A stretch of DNA of 64,000 nt, taken from DASVHS01 sp038244815 (GTDB lineage: Bacteria > Acidobacteriota > Thermoanaerobaculia > Gp7-AA8). The position numbers and the translations under genes were made by a program. Below are positions 43,399 to 52,700 of the stretch, in pieces. Under the pieces are notes generated by a model. The model was not told the DNA's origin. It worked only from the letters and a program-made list of their open reading frames with translations, and made no database searches. Each line of letters opens with the position of its first letter. Positions within the stretch are counted from its first letter, which is position 1. The stretch is from contig JBBRTB010000005.1 of NCBI GenBank assembly GCA_038244815.1, forward strand, positions 124,001-188,000. Direction: 5' to 3'.

Positions 43399-43872
43399 AT
43401 GCCACATTTCATCACCGACAAATGCATCGGGTGCGGGGTTTGTGAGGTCAAGTGCCCCACGAACACGATCTGGGGCGAGACCAAAGGGCAGTATTACATC
43501 CACCCCGAGCGCTGCATCGACTGCTCGGTGTGCGGGATCTACTGCCCGGTCGACGCCATCCAGAATCAGCACGGTGCCTTCATCCCGCGCGTGAAGCCGA
43601 AGGAGATCCCGAAGGCCGAGGTGATCAACGAGCTCTGCACGGGATGCGAGTTCTGCGTCGACATCTGCCCGTTCGAGTGCATTCACATGGTCGACGCGAA
43701 CGACGAGACCATCGCCAATCATTACAAGGTGGCCCTCGTCGACAAGGCCAAATGTGTGGCCTGTCGCCTGTGCGAGTCCGTGTGTGACAAGGACGCCATC
43801 GTCGTGCCGGCCGCGCCGACGCAGTTGAAAACCTACCTCCCGGACTTCGTGGTCACCGGCACGGGCCGATGA
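43399..43872 (+). CDS. Polyferredoxin with four 4Fe-4S motifs
   Basis: Electron-transfer protein of 157 residues with four CxxCxxCxxxC motifs: CIGCGVCEVKCP, CIDCSVCGIYCP, CTGCEFCVDICP and CVACRLCESVC. These fit four [4Fe-4S] clusters, as in a doubled bacterial-type ferredoxin. No partner enzyme or membrane segment is nearby, so the donor and acceptor are unknown. ATG at 43399 stands 11 bases after the preceding stop, without a clear ribosome-binding site. The 3' end merges with a heptamer repeat array. Confidence 0.87.
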   Translation: MPHFITDKCIGCGVCEVKCPTNTIWGETKGQYYIHPERCIDCSVCGIYCPVDAIQNQHGAFIPRVKPKEIPKAEVINELCTGCEFCVDICPFECIHMVDANDETIANHYKVALVDKAKCVACRLCESVCDKDAIVVPAAPTQLKTYLPDFVVTGTGR

Positions 43873-43993
43873 AAATGCAAAATGCAAAATGCAAAATGCA
43901 AAATGGGAAATGCAAAATGGGAAATGCGGAACGTGACGAGCGACTTCGGTTCTGAATTCCCTCTGCATTTTTCATTCTGCATTCTGCATTTCT
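43872..43993 (+). repeat. AAAATGC heptamer array with distant inverted arm
   Basis: Four tandem AAAATGC units (period 7) begin at 43872 and degrade into AAATGGG-like units up to about 43928. Some 35 bases later (43962-43993) the inverse TGCATTT/TGCATTC occurs three times. The arms could pair into an imperfect hairpin. It fills the whole gap between the ferredoxin and the HEAT gene; AT content is well above the surroundings. Confidence 0.85.
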
Positions 43994-43994
43994 G

Positions 43995-44846
43995 ATGAAT
44001 ACTCCCGGCGCCGACATCCCCAAAGAGTCTCCCCGAACGATCCTCTTCCAGTTCGTCGTCTTTCCACTCGGGGTCGTGCTCATCGGCGTGGCCGTGTTTC
44101 TGTTGTTCGGCAAGCTGGCGTCGAACGAACAGACCATTCCCGATTACCTCAACGACATCAGGAACGGCAGCAGCCACCGAAAGTTCCAGGCGGCGTACGA
44201 GCTGTCGAAATCGATCAAGCGCGGCGAGGCCAAACGCTATCCCAATCTCGTCGATCAGGTGATCGATGTGTACCGCGCGTCCAAAGCCGACGATCCTCGT
44301 ATCCGCCAGTACCTCACCCTGGTCCTGGGCAAGGTCGGCGACGCCCGCGCGGTTCCAGTGCTCGTCGATGCTCTGCACGACCCGGTGATCGAGACGCGCA
44401 TCTACGCGCTCATCGCCCTGGCGGAGTTGCGCGATCCGAGCGCCGTTCCGGCAATCATCGCGGCCACCCGTGACGACGACAAAGACGTACGCAAGACGGC
44501 CATCTACGCGCTCGGCGAGATGGGCGACGCCCGTGGCGTGCCGGTGCTCGAGCAGGCGCTCGACGACCGCATCGCGGACATCCGGTTCAACGCCGCGCTC
44601 GGACTGTCGCGATACGGCGACCCCAAAGCAGCGCCGGTGCTGCGGTCGATGCTCGATCGCTCGATGCTGGACCGCGTTCCCGGTATGCGTCCCGATCAGA
44701 AGGAAGAGGCGATGCTCGCCGCGATTCCGGCATACGCGAGAGTGGTGGGCAAGAACGCCGCACACGAGCTGCAGCCGCTGGCGAGCGCCGACGAGAGCAT
44801 GCGCGTGCGGGCGGCCGCCAAAGACGAGCTGGCAACTCTGCGCTGA
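43995..44846 (+). CDS. Membrane-anchored HEAT-repeat protein
   Basis: Protein of 283 residues: a short N-terminal tail, one transmembrane helix at about 16-40 (FQFVVFPLGVVLIGVAVFLLFG) and a HEAT-repeat domain over the rest (for example DPRIRQYLTLVLGKVGDARAVPVL, KDVRKTAIYALGEMGDARGVPVL). No catalytic motif. ATG at 43995 is directly behind the heptamer array. Function unknown; repeats of this kind bind other proteins. Confidence 0.8.
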   Translation: MNTPGADIPKESPRTILFQFVVFPLGVVLIGVAVFLLFGKLASNEQTIPDYLNDIRNGSSHRKFQAAYELSKSIKRGEAKRYPNLVDQVIDVYRASKADDPRIRQYLTLVLGKVGDARAVPVLVDALHDPVIETRIYALIALAELRDPSAVPAIIAATRDDDKDVRKTAIYALGEMGDARGVPVLEQALDDRIADIRFNAALGLSRYGDPKAAPVLRSMLDRSMLDRVPGMRPDQKEEAMLAAIPAYARVVGKNAAHELQPLASADESMRVRAAAKDELATLR

Positions 44847-44852
44847 GTGTAG

Positions 44853-44872
44853 CGGCCGGCTTCAGCCGGCCG
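44853..44872. terminator. Bidirectional terminator-like hairpin between convergent genes
   Basis: CGGCCGGC and GCCGGCCG form a perfect 8-bp stem with loop TTCA. It lies between the HEAT gene end (44846) and the amidohydrolase stop (44885). There is no T-tract on either side, so termination efficiency is uncertain. Confidence 0.55.
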
Positions 44873-44884
44873 AAACGGAACTGA

Positions 44885-46144
44885 TTACCGCTTGTCCTTC
44901 ACCACCACGCCCGTCTTCATCACGAACGGGACATTCGCCAGCACCTTGATGTCCGCGAGCGGATCGCCGCTGACCGCGACGATGTCGGCGTAACGTCCCG
45001 GGGCGATCGATCCGAAATCGCCGCCGTGGCCGAGCAGCTCCGCGGCTTTGATCGTGGCCGTCTGAATGGCCTGCAGCGGCGTCATGCCGCCTTTGACGAG
45101 CGACTCGAACTCGCGCGGCAGATACTTCGGATCCATGTCCAGGCCGAAGGCGATGTGCAGATGGTGATCGAGCGCACGATGGAAGGCGGGAGCCTGCGCG
45201 CTGATGATGTCGCGCGACTTCTGGATCATGACCGGCTCCATGTTCCCCGACTCCTCGACGCCGTTCTGGAACGTGTAAAGCGTCGGCACGAGCCACGTGC
45301 CACGCTGCTGCATCAGCGCGGCTCCTTCCTCGTCGAGCATGGTGCCGTGCTCGATGGAGTCGACTCCGGCACGCACCGCGGCCTTGATTCCTGTGGTCCC
45401 CTCGGCGTGCACCATGACCTTGCGGCCGGCTCGATGCGCGACCTCGACCGCTTTGGCCATCTGCTCGTCGCTCAGCTCCTGCCGCGTGTAGTCGCTGAAC
45501 GGATCGAGGATGCCACCCGTTCCCATGAGCTTGATCCAGTCGGCACCGTACTTGAGATCGCGGCGCACGGCCATGGCCACCTCGTCGACCGTGTCGGCGA
45601 GATTCGGCCGCCGAGCGAGCTCCTGATCGGGGGCCAGGGCATCGGCATCGCCGTGGCCGCCGGTGATGGAGACGAAGTTGCCGGCGGCGAAGATCCGCGG
45701 TCCGGTAATGAACCCGCGGGCCACGCCGTCGCGCAATGCGAACTGGCCGTAGCCGAGGTCCGCTTCGCCGGCGTCGCGGACGGTGGTGAAGCCGTGATCG
45801 AGCCAGCCCTGGAGGTTGTGCACTCCCCAGATCGTGGCTTCGGCCGAGGACATGCGTAGCGCGCCTGTCGCGGAGTAGTCGGTGAGATTGCCGAGGAGAT
45901 GGGCATGGCAGTCCGCAAAGGCAGGGAGGACGGTGTAGGAGCTGAGATCGATCAGGCGGGCGCCGGCGACCGGCGCGTAGGGGCCGATCGATTCGATGCG
46001 ATCGCCGCTGATGACGATGGCCTGATCGCTCGCGTACTTGCCCGTATGGACGTCGAGCACACGTCCCGCGCGGATGACCAGAGAGGCGCCGCAGAGATCG
46101 GCGGCGAACCAGAGGAACAACAACGCGGTAGCCAGTTTTCGCAT
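44885..46144 (-). CDS. Exported amidohydrolase (Xaa-Pro dipeptidase/imidazolonepropionase-like)
   Basis: Amidohydrolase-superfamily metal enzyme of 419 residues with a signal peptide (about 1-20, KLATALLFLWFAADLCGAS). The binuclear-site residues are present: HxH in ADCHAHLLG, a probable carboxylated Lys in ADWIKLMGTGG, His in VMVHAEGTTG, His in SIEHGTMLD and Asp in FGLDMDPKYL. Related enzymes cleave prolyl or other dipeptides or lactams; the substrate here cannot be read. ATG at 46144, followed closely upstream by the HAD gene on the same strand (21-base gap), so probably one transcript. Confidence 0.85.
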   Translation of the reverse strand: MRKLATALLFLWFAADLCGASLVIRAGRVLDVHTGKYASDQAIVISGDRIESIGPYAPVAGARLIDLSSYTVLPAFADCHAHLLGNLTDYSATGALRMSSAEATIWGVHNLQGWLDHGFTTVRDAGEADLGYGQFALRDGVARGFITGPRIFAAGNFVSITGGHGDADALAPDQELARRPNLADTVDEVAMAVRRDLKYGADWIKLMGTGGILDPFSDYTRQELSDEQMAKAVEVAHRAGRKVMVHAEGTTGIKAAVRAGVDSIEHGTMLDEEGAALMQQRGTWLVPTLYTFQNGVEESGNMEPVMIQKSRDIISAQAPAFHRALDHHLHIAFGLDMDPKYLPREFESLVKGGMTPLQAIQTATIKAAELLGHGGDFGSIAPGRYADIVAVSGDPLADIKVLANVPFVMKTGVVVKDKR

Positions 46145-46165
46145 GGCGACATTATGCGTCGGCTG

Positions 46166-46867
46166 TCAGAGACCGGAAATGACCGCACTCTCTCCCAACC
46201 ACCCGGGCACCTCCCGGATCGAATCGAGCCGGGTGATCTCGCGTCCATGGCCGTCGACGCGCTCGTGTGCCCAGGTGAGCTCGTACGGAATGTGGATGGC
46301 CGACGCTCCCGCGTCGATGGCGGGGAGGACGTCCGATTTCAGGGAGTTGCCGATCATCAGAAAGTGCTGCGGCTCGATGCCCGACCGGGTCATCACCCGC
46401 TGGTATGTGGAGGCGTTCTTCTCGCTGACGATCTCCACACTCGAGAAAAAGTCGCCCAGGCCGGATCGGGCCAGTTTCGATTCCTGATCGAACAAGTCGC
46501 CCTTGGTCAGAAGCATGAGGCGATGTCGTCGTGACAACGCCTCGATCGTTTCGCGGACTCCGTCGAGGAGTTGCACCGGTGCGCGCAGCATCTGGTGGCC
46601 CCATTCGATGATCTGCCGGATCTCGTCGCCGCGCACGCCGCCTTCGGTGAGGTCGACCGCGGTCTCGATCATGGAGAGGACGAAACCCTTCACCCCGTAA
46701 CCGAAGTGTTCGAGGTTCTTCGTCTCCGTGGCGAAGAGACGTTGCCGGACCGAATCGGCGGGGTGGTGCGACTCCAGGAGACGGGCGAACTGCGCCTCGG
46801 TGGCCTGAAACACGGACTCGTTGTGCCAGAGAGTGTCGTCGGCGTCGAACGCGATCAACTCGAACAT
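46166..46867 (-). CDS. HAD-superfamily hydrolase
   Basis: Haloacid-dehalogenase-like phosphatase of 233 residues. Motif I is FDADDTLWHNE with the Asp nucleophile and acid/base Asp; motif II is LLTKGD (Thr); motif III Lys is likely in SEKNASTYQ; motif IV is FLMIGNSLKSDV. A helical cap lies between motifs I and II, as in small-molecule phosphatases of the YjjG/REG-2 type. Substrate unknown. ATG at 46867 is divergent from the Rieske operon. Confidence 0.85.
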   Translation of the reverse strand: MFELIAFDADDTLWHNESVFQATEAQFARLLESHHPADSVRQRLFATETKNLEHFGYGVKGFVLSMIETAVDLTEGGVRGDEIRQIIEWGHQMLRAPVQLLDGVRETIEALSRRHRLMLLTKGDLFDQESKLARSGLGDFFSSVEIVSEKNASTYQRVMTRSGIEPQHFLMIGNSLKSDVLPAIDAGASAIHIPYELTWAHERVDGHGREITRLDSIREVPGWLGESAVISGL

Positions 46868-46915
46868 CGGATTCCCGATTCAAACATCATCGCGTGTCTG
46901 GAGTCACCTTTTTCG

Positions 46916-46944
46916 TTGACACACGTCACTGTTTCGCAGATATT
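46916..46944 (+). promoter_or_regulatory. Sigma-70-like promoter of the quinol-oxidase operon
   Basis: A perfect TTGACA at 46916-46921 and GATATT at 46939-46944 are spaced by exactly 17 bases, giving a leader of about 27 bases before the Rieske ATG at 46978. No obvious ribosome-binding site precedes that ATG. The remaining part of the 110-base divergent gap shows nothing else. Confidence 0.65.
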
Positions 46945-46977
46945 TGTGAGTACTGAACCTCCGACTCACGGCCCTCG

Positions 46978-47550
46978 ATGTCTGAAGAAATCACGCCATT
47001 TCAGGTGACCCCCAAGACCCCGCTAGCGGGGAGTGCCGCGGCGGACATTCGTGAGCAGGGTGAGATCACCCGGCGCAGGTTCCCGTTCGTGGTCACGACC
47101 GCCTGGGTGACTCTGACGGCGGCCCTGGGCGGCCTGGCCAGCATTCTCGGCCGGTTCATGTTCCCGAACGTCCTCTTCGAACCCGTGCAGAAGTTCAAGG
47201 CCGGCTTCGTCAACGACTACGCCATCGGCGACGTCGACGAGCGCTGGAAAGACAAGTTCGGGATCTGGCTCGTGCGCACCGAGACGACCATGTATGCGCT
47301 CATCGCGGTCTGCACGCACCTGGGCTGCACACCGAACTGGCTTCCGACGCAGAACAAGTTCAAGTGCCCGTGCCACGGCAGCGGATATTACAAGTCGGGA
47401 ATCAACTTCGAGGGACCGACGCCGCGGCCGCTCGAGCGCGCGAAGATCTTCATCGATCCTTCCGACGGGCAGATCGTTGTCGACAAATCCGTCTCCTTTC
47501 ATCAGGAGCGCGGCGAGTGGACCAATGCGGATTCGTTCATAAAAGCCTAA
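46978..47550 (+). CDS. Rieske iron-sulfur protein of a cytochrome bc/b6f-type complex
   Basis: Rieske protein of 190 residues: an N-terminal cytoplasmic part, one membrane anchor (about 38-60, VTTAWVTLTAALGGLASILG) and the [2Fe-2S] domain. Cluster ligands are Cys112 and His114 in CTHLGC, and Cys130 and His133 in CPCHGSGY, with Cys117 and Cys132 for the disulfide. The Gly-Ser after CPCH is typical of b6f/bc-type Rieske proteins. It accepts an electron from quinol and passes it to the haem c partner. It heads the operon with cytochrome b following after 16 bases. Confidence 0.93.
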   Translation: MSEEITPFQVTPKTPLAGSAAADIREQGEITRRRFPFVVTTAWVTLTAALGGLASILGRFMFPNVLFEPVQKFKAGFVNDYAIGDVDERWKDKFGIWLVRTETTMYALIAVCTHLGCTPNWLPTQNKFKCPCHGSGYYKSGINFEGPTPRPLERAKIFIDPSDGQIVVDKSVSFHQERGEWTNADSFIKA

Positions 47551-47566
47551 TGCGCTGGGGAGAGAA

Positions 47567-48352
47567 ATGACCGGCCTCAAGGGTTTGCAGGAAGGCATCG
47601 TCAACTCGCAGGTCTGGAAGTCCGTCTTCCGGGTGGGCATCCCCAACACCAACCGCAAACGCGTCCTGGCCGTCCTGGGCTCCCTGATCCTGCATCTGCA
47701 TCCGGTGAAGGTGCGCCGCTCCGGCGTGCGCATGAGTTACACGTGGTGCATGGGCGGCACGTCGTTTTTTCTCTTTCTGGTGGAGACCGTGACCGGACTG
47801 CTGTTGATGTTCTATTACCGTCCGACCATCGAATACGCGTTTACCGACATCATGGATCTGCGCGAGCAGGCGCCGTTCGGGATCATGCGCGAGATGCACC
47901 GCTGGGGTGCGCACGCCATGGTCATCGCGGTGTGGCTGCATATGTTCCGGGTCTTCATGACCGGCTCGTACAAGCCGCCCCGCGAGTTCAACTGGAACGT
48001 GGGTGTGATCCTGCTCGTCCTCACGCTGCTTCTCTCGTTCACGGGATACCTCCTCCCGTGGGACCAGCTGGCGATCTGGGCGATCACGGTTGGATCGTCG
48101 ATGGCCCGGGCCTCCCCCGGGGCCGGCAACGAGGGCCCTATGTCCTCGCTCATAAAACTGGGAGGCGTCCCATTAATCCACGCAGGCGACGACGCGCGAT
48201 TCGCGCTCATCGGCGGCCGGTCGATCGGCGCGGCCACCCTGCTGCGCTTCTACGTCCTGCACTGCGTGGTGATTCCTCTCGCCGCCGGATTCCTCATGGC
48301 CATTCACTTCTGGCGCGTTAGAAAAGACGGAGGGATCTCTGGTCCGCTATGA
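47567..48352 (+). CDS. Cytochrome b, N-terminal (b6-like) subunit
   Basis: Membrane protein of 261 residues with four transmembrane helices corresponding to cytochrome b6. The haem-ligand pairs are His in HRWGAHAMVIAVWLH (14 apart) and in LHCVVIPLAAGFLMAIHFW (15 apart). The 15-residue spacing of the second pair is the b6f type; bc1 has 14. The tail VRKDGGISGPL mirrors the b6 KQGISGP end. SFTGYLLPWDQ carries the quinone-site Trp/Asp region. The C-terminal quinone-binding half is on the next gene, separated by a 100-base repeat-filled gap. Confidence 0.92.
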   Translation: MTGLKGLQEGIVNSQVWKSVFRVGIPNTNRKRVLAVLGSLILHLHPVKVRRSGVRMSYTWCMGGTSFFLFLVETVTGLLLMFYYRPTIEYAFTDIMDLREQAPFGIMREMHRWGAHAMVIAVWLHMFRVFMTGSYKPPREFNWNVGVILLVLTLLLSFTGYLLPWDQLAIWAITVGSSMARASPGAGNEGPMSSLIKLGGVPLIHAGDDARFALIGGRSIGAATLLRFYVLHCVVIPLAAGFLMAIHFWRVRKDGGISGPL

Positions 48353-48356
48353 GTAC

Positions 48357-48442
48357 GAGGCCTCGGGCCGCAGGCCTCGGGCCTCGGACCCAAACACACG
48401 CGGAAATCCGAGGCCCGAGGCCCGAGGCCCGAGGCCCTGAGA
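48357..48442 (+). repeat. Palindromic 7-base-period repeat between the cytochrome b genes
   Basis: The left arm has GGCCTCG units and the right arm CGAGGCC units. A 16-base sequence GGCCTCGGGCCTCGGA is exactly complementary to its partner 18 bases on, so the mRNA could form a very stable hairpin in the middle of the operon. Same family as 27421-27486 and 42451-42600. Confidence 0.87.
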
Positions 48443-48452
48443 GCCGACTGCC

Positions 48453-49676
48453 ATGACTTTTCTCAAGGACTTCGTCAACGTTCTGTCCGCGTCGTCGATC
48501 TCGTTTCTGCTGCTGTCTTCGATTTTCGGGTTCATCGTCTTCTTCAATCTGATGGATGGACGAGTGCGCTCGAAGGGCGGATCGGCGTTTCTCGGGTTCG
48601 GCGGGCTGCTCGTGCTGACGGGTATCTTCATCCGCCCGCTGCTCTACCTGGCCGTGGCCTACTTCCTGATCATGTTCGTGCTGGCCAATCTGGGCGGGCG
48701 GCTCTGGGACCGCAAGGTCGGCATGTGGCTGCTCATCTTCGGCCTGGGCGGATTCTTCATCTCGTTTCTCGATCCCAACTTCTATCTGATCGCGGCCAAG
48801 CCGGACAACGTGCCCATCGGCGCGATGATCTTTCTGCTGGGGATCTTCACGTGGGTGTCCCTGCGCAAGGCCTATCTGAACGACAAGCAGATCGCGCTCG
48901 GCGGGATCCCGTGGGAGAAGACCGAGTCGGACGAGAAGCTGTTCACCTGGCCCGATCTCGTCTACACCGAGATGATGTGCATGATCCTGCTGACGGTCGT
49001 GATGATCGTCTGGTCGGTGGTGCTGCGCGCGCCGCTGGAAGAGGCGGCCAATCCGACGTCGTCGCCGAATCCGGCCAAAGCGCCGTGGTACTTCCTGGGA
49101 CTGCAGGAGATGCTCGTCTACTTCGATCCCTGGCTGGCCGGGGTGGTGCTGCCGACGCTCATCATCGTCGGCCTGATGGCCATTCCCTACATCGACACGA
49201 ACCCGCGCGGCAGCGGATACTTTTCGTTCCGCGAGCGCAAGTGGGAGATCGGCATCTTCCTCTACGGCTTCCTCGTGCTCTGGTCGTTTCTCATCATCAC
49301 GGGCACGTTTCTGCGCGGTCCGAACTGGAACTTCTTCGGCCCCTACGAGTACTGGGACCCGAACAAGCTCGTTCCGCTCGTCAACGTCGATCTCTCGGAG
49401 CTGGTGTGGGTGAAGTTCTTCGGCATGGCCTTGCCGAAGCTGTGGATCATCCGCGAGCTGCCGGGCATCGTGCTCGTGCTGGCGTATCTCTCGCTGCCGC
49501 CGCTGCTGGCCATCGGCCCGTTCCGCCGTTTCTATCTGAAGATGGGCGCGCCGCGTTACTACGTCGGCACGTTCCTGTTCCTGATCATGCTGGCGCTGCC
49601 CATCAAGATGGTGCTGCGCTGGTTGTTCAATCTGAAGTACATCCTGCACATCCAGGAGATCTTCTTCAACATATGA
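48453..49676 (+). CDS. Cytochrome b C-terminal (subunit IV-like) protein, extended
   Basis: Membrane protein of 407 residues, far longer than b6f subunit IV (about 160). It has around nine hydrophobic segments. The conserved part is the Qo-site region: NPAKAPWYFLGLQEML, which matches the P-x-KAPWYF-x-GLQE signature, following a Pro-rich loop. The N-terminal four helices (about 1-130) are not part of the core family; their role is unknown. The C-terminal extension also has three or more helices. ATG at 48453; no clear ribosome-binding site, with the repeat upstream. It should complete the quinol-oxidising core with the b6-like subunit. Confidence 0.87.
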   Translation: MTFLKDFVNVLSASSISFLLLSSIFGFIVFFNLMDGRVRSKGGSAFLGFGGLLVLTGIFIRPLLYLAVAYFLIMFVLANLGGRLWDRKVGMWLLIFGLGGFFISFLDPNFYLIAAKPDNVPIGAMIFLLGIFTWVSLRKAYLNDKQIALGGIPWEKTESDEKLFTWPDLVYTEMMCMILLTVVMIVWSVVLRAPLEEAANPTSSPNPAKAPWYFLGLQEMLVYFDPWLAGVVLPTLIIVGLMAIPYIDTNPRGSGYFSFRERKWEIGIFLYGFLVLWSFLIITGTFLRGPNWNFFGPYEYWDPNKLVPLVNVDLSELVWVKFFGMALPKLWIIRELPGIVLVLAYLSLPPLLAIGPFRRFYLKMGAPRYYVGTFLFLIMLALPIKMVLRWLFNLKYILHIQEIFFNI

Positions 49677-49680
49677 GGAC

Positions 49681-49705
49681 CAGGTTGCCAGGTTGCCCGG
49701 CAACC
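49681..49705 (+). repeat. Short GGTTGCC direct and inverted repeat
   Basis: CAGGTTGC twice in tandem (period 8) followed by the inverse GGCAACC; this can fold into a 6-7-bp hairpin. It occupies the gap before the octahaem gene. Confidence 0.6.
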
Positions 49706-49710
49706 CGCAC

Positions 49711-52700
49711 ATGAAGCCGCAGGAACCCATTCCGCACAACTACGCGATGTCGCGGCTCAACGCGATCTTCGCGGTGTCGGCGATTCTGCTGCTCCTGGCG
49801 ACGGGGCTGTCGGTGTTGTACGACTACGTGCGCGGCTGGAAGTTCTTCCAGGTCGAGTTCATGCAGCTCGAAGCCGATCGCATCGAACAGGATCTGAAGT
49901 CTGCCGATGACGCGGCCACGAAGAAGAAGCTGGCCGATCTCGACCAGCGCACGAAGGAGCAGCAGGTCGAGATCGCCCGCCATCGCGGCGCCTACGTCGC
50001 CGCGCAGAAAGAGCTCGACGAGTGGGAAGGGAAGCACTACGCGGCGGACCAGGATTACCGCTTCGCCAAAGCCCATCTCGATGCTCAGCGCTACATCGCC
50101 GAGGCCTCGGTGGTGGAGCACCGGCCGGACGCACGCCAGCAGCAGGCCGAGTACGTGCGGCAGCAGGCCCATCTGGCCGATCTGAATCTGCGCCTGCAGC
50201 AGGCCGCACGCGACCGCGACGCCGCAAGGGCCCGTGTCGACGATTTCCTCGGGCGCGTCACCGATCTGGAAACGAAGAAGAAAGAGATGACCGCGAACAT
50301 CGATCTGCTGAACAAGCAGCTCGAGAACGTCACCCGGAACAAGCGCACGATCATCCTCAACCTCCCGCTGCTCGACTTCATCAATCCCACGTTCAAGATC
50401 GATCAGGTCGTTCTCGGCGATCTCTCCATCGACATGAACTACATGACCGTGCCGCGCGTCGACCGCTGCCAGACCTGTCATCGGGCCATCGATCGCCCGG
50501 GATTTGAGTCGAGGAAAGAGGCCGCGCGCCTCCAGGCAGAGCTTCGCCAGAAGCTGGCCAGGAACCAGATCGTACCGGCCAAGCGCAAGGAGACCCAGGA
50601 CCGCATCGCCCAGCTCAAGCGGATCGAGGACGCGCCGCAGGAAGTGCTGAATCCCTACCGCACGCATCCGAAACTCGACGTGTTCGTCGGCTCGGCCTCA
50701 CCGCATCCGCTGCTCGAATACGGATGCACGGTCTGTCACCGCGGACAGGACCGGGCCACCGAATTCGGCCGCGCCGGCCACACTCCGCCGAACCGCAAGA
50801 TGGAGCGGCGCTGGGAGAAGGCTATGCTCCCGTTCTTCCCGGGATGGTGGGACTACAAGAATCGCAACTGGGGATACGCGAGCAATCCGTTCCTGGAGAC
50901 GCCGATGTATCCGCGCCAGTACTACGAGGCGGGATGCCTGAAGTGCCACGGCAGCCAGATGCAGATCGACGACGGCGCGAAGATCACCGAAGCGACGCAC
51001 ATGGTCGAGCTGTACGGGTGCCACGCCTGTCACAAGATCGGGGACTGGCGCTTCGAAGGGCTGCAGAAGCCGGGACCCACGCTCGACCACATTGCCGAGA
51101 AGGTGACCCCGGAGTGGGCGCTGCGATGGATCGCCGATCCGCGCGGCTTCAAGTCCACGACTCGTATGCCGGCCTTCTTCTACCAGCGCAACATCATCGG
51201 TCCGAAAGTGCCGGTCGACGAGCGCGAGCAGAACATCAGGTACCAGAACGCCGAGATCCACGCCATCGTCACGTATCTGTTCAATCACTCCACGAAGCGG
51301 CGCTGGCTCGGACCGAATAGCGGCGACGCGGCGCGCGGCAAGAACATCGTCGAGAGCGTCGGTTGTCTGGCCTGCCACATCAACAGCGAATCCTTCACCG
51401 ACAAGGACGGCAAGACCCGCATCGCCCATCGCGACGACTACCCACTGGAGCGCAGCTTCGGCTACAACCTCGCCAACGTCGGCACGAAGACGTACCCCGG
51501 CTGGATCTACAACTGGGTGAAGAACCCGCACAACTACGATCCGAACGCACCCATGCCTTCGCTGCGCCTGTCCGACGAGGAAGCAGCCGACGTCACCGCC
51601 TACATCATGACGCTGCAGAAGCCGCAGTTCATGAAGACCCCCGTGCGTCCTCCCGACCCCGCCGCCGTGCGCTCCCTGACGAAGTCGTACCTCATCAACA
51701 CGCTGAGCGACCGCGACGCCGAGGCAAAGCTCGACTCCATGCCCCTCGAAGAGCAGCTCGACTACCTCGGACAGCGCTCCATCGAAAAGTACGGCTGCTA
51801 CTCGTGCCACGAGATCAAAGGCTTCGAGGACCTCAAGCCGATCGGCACGGAGCTGACCACCGAGGGCTCGAAGGCCATCCATCTCTTCGATTTCGGATTC
51901 GTGCACGACTACAAGAACGAGGAAGACGGCAAGACCGAGCATGTGATCGACACGGTGCCGTCGTGGGTCTACAACAAGCTGCGCAGTCCCCGCGTGTACG
52001 ACGACGAGCGCACCAAGATCTACAACGACAAGCTGAAGATGCCGAACTTCGGCCTCACCCCGCATGAGGCCGAGCTCATCACCTCGGTGGTGCTGGGCAT
52101 GACCAAGGAGAAGGTCACCGCGAACCGGCTGGCCTCGATGGATGCGCGCAGCCGCATCATCGAAGAGGGACGCAAGCTGGTCTCGCAACGCAACTGCCGC
52201 GGATGTCACGTCGTCGACGGCACGGGGCGCGCCATCGCCGCCCTGATCAAGGATCCGAATTTCCTGCCGCCCGACCTCTCGCCGGAAGGGGGACGCGGAC
52301 AGTCGCCCTGGCTCTTCAACTTCCTCAAGGATCCGACGGTGATGAAGGTCCGCCCATGGATGGCGGTGCGCATGCCGACGTTCCAGTTCAGCGATGACGA
52401 GGCCAACCGGCTCGTGCTGATGTTCTCGTCCGAGGGGAAAGTGCCGGCGTTCGACACGATGCAGCACCTAACGCCGCCGCCGCGGAACGTGGCCATCGGA
52501 CGCGAGGTGTTCTCGATGCTCCGCTGCGGCCAGTGTCACGTCACCACACCGGTGGCCGACCCTTCCAATCCTCCGATCCCCAAAGCAGCCGACACGACGT
52601 CGCTCGCGCCGAACCTGACTCTGTCGAAGGTACGGCTGCGCCACGACTGGATCGCGGAGTGGATCCGCCGTCCCAATGAGATGATCCCCGGCACACGCAT

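Noticed and set aside
43872..43993. CRISPR-like array in the AAAATGC repeats
   Set aside because: The units are seven bases in direct tandem with no spacers of constant length, and no cas genes are in the window.
47567..49676. A split cytochrome b gene caused by the repeat insertion at 48357-48442
   Set aside because: b6f-type complexes naturally encode the two halves on separate genes, and the upstream half ends with the normal b6 tail, so the split predates the repeat.
50698..52467. A 589-codon minus-strand open frame within the octahaem cytochrome gene
   Set aside because: The plus strand encodes eight regular CxxCH sites; the minus frame has an unnatural composition with no recognisable domain.
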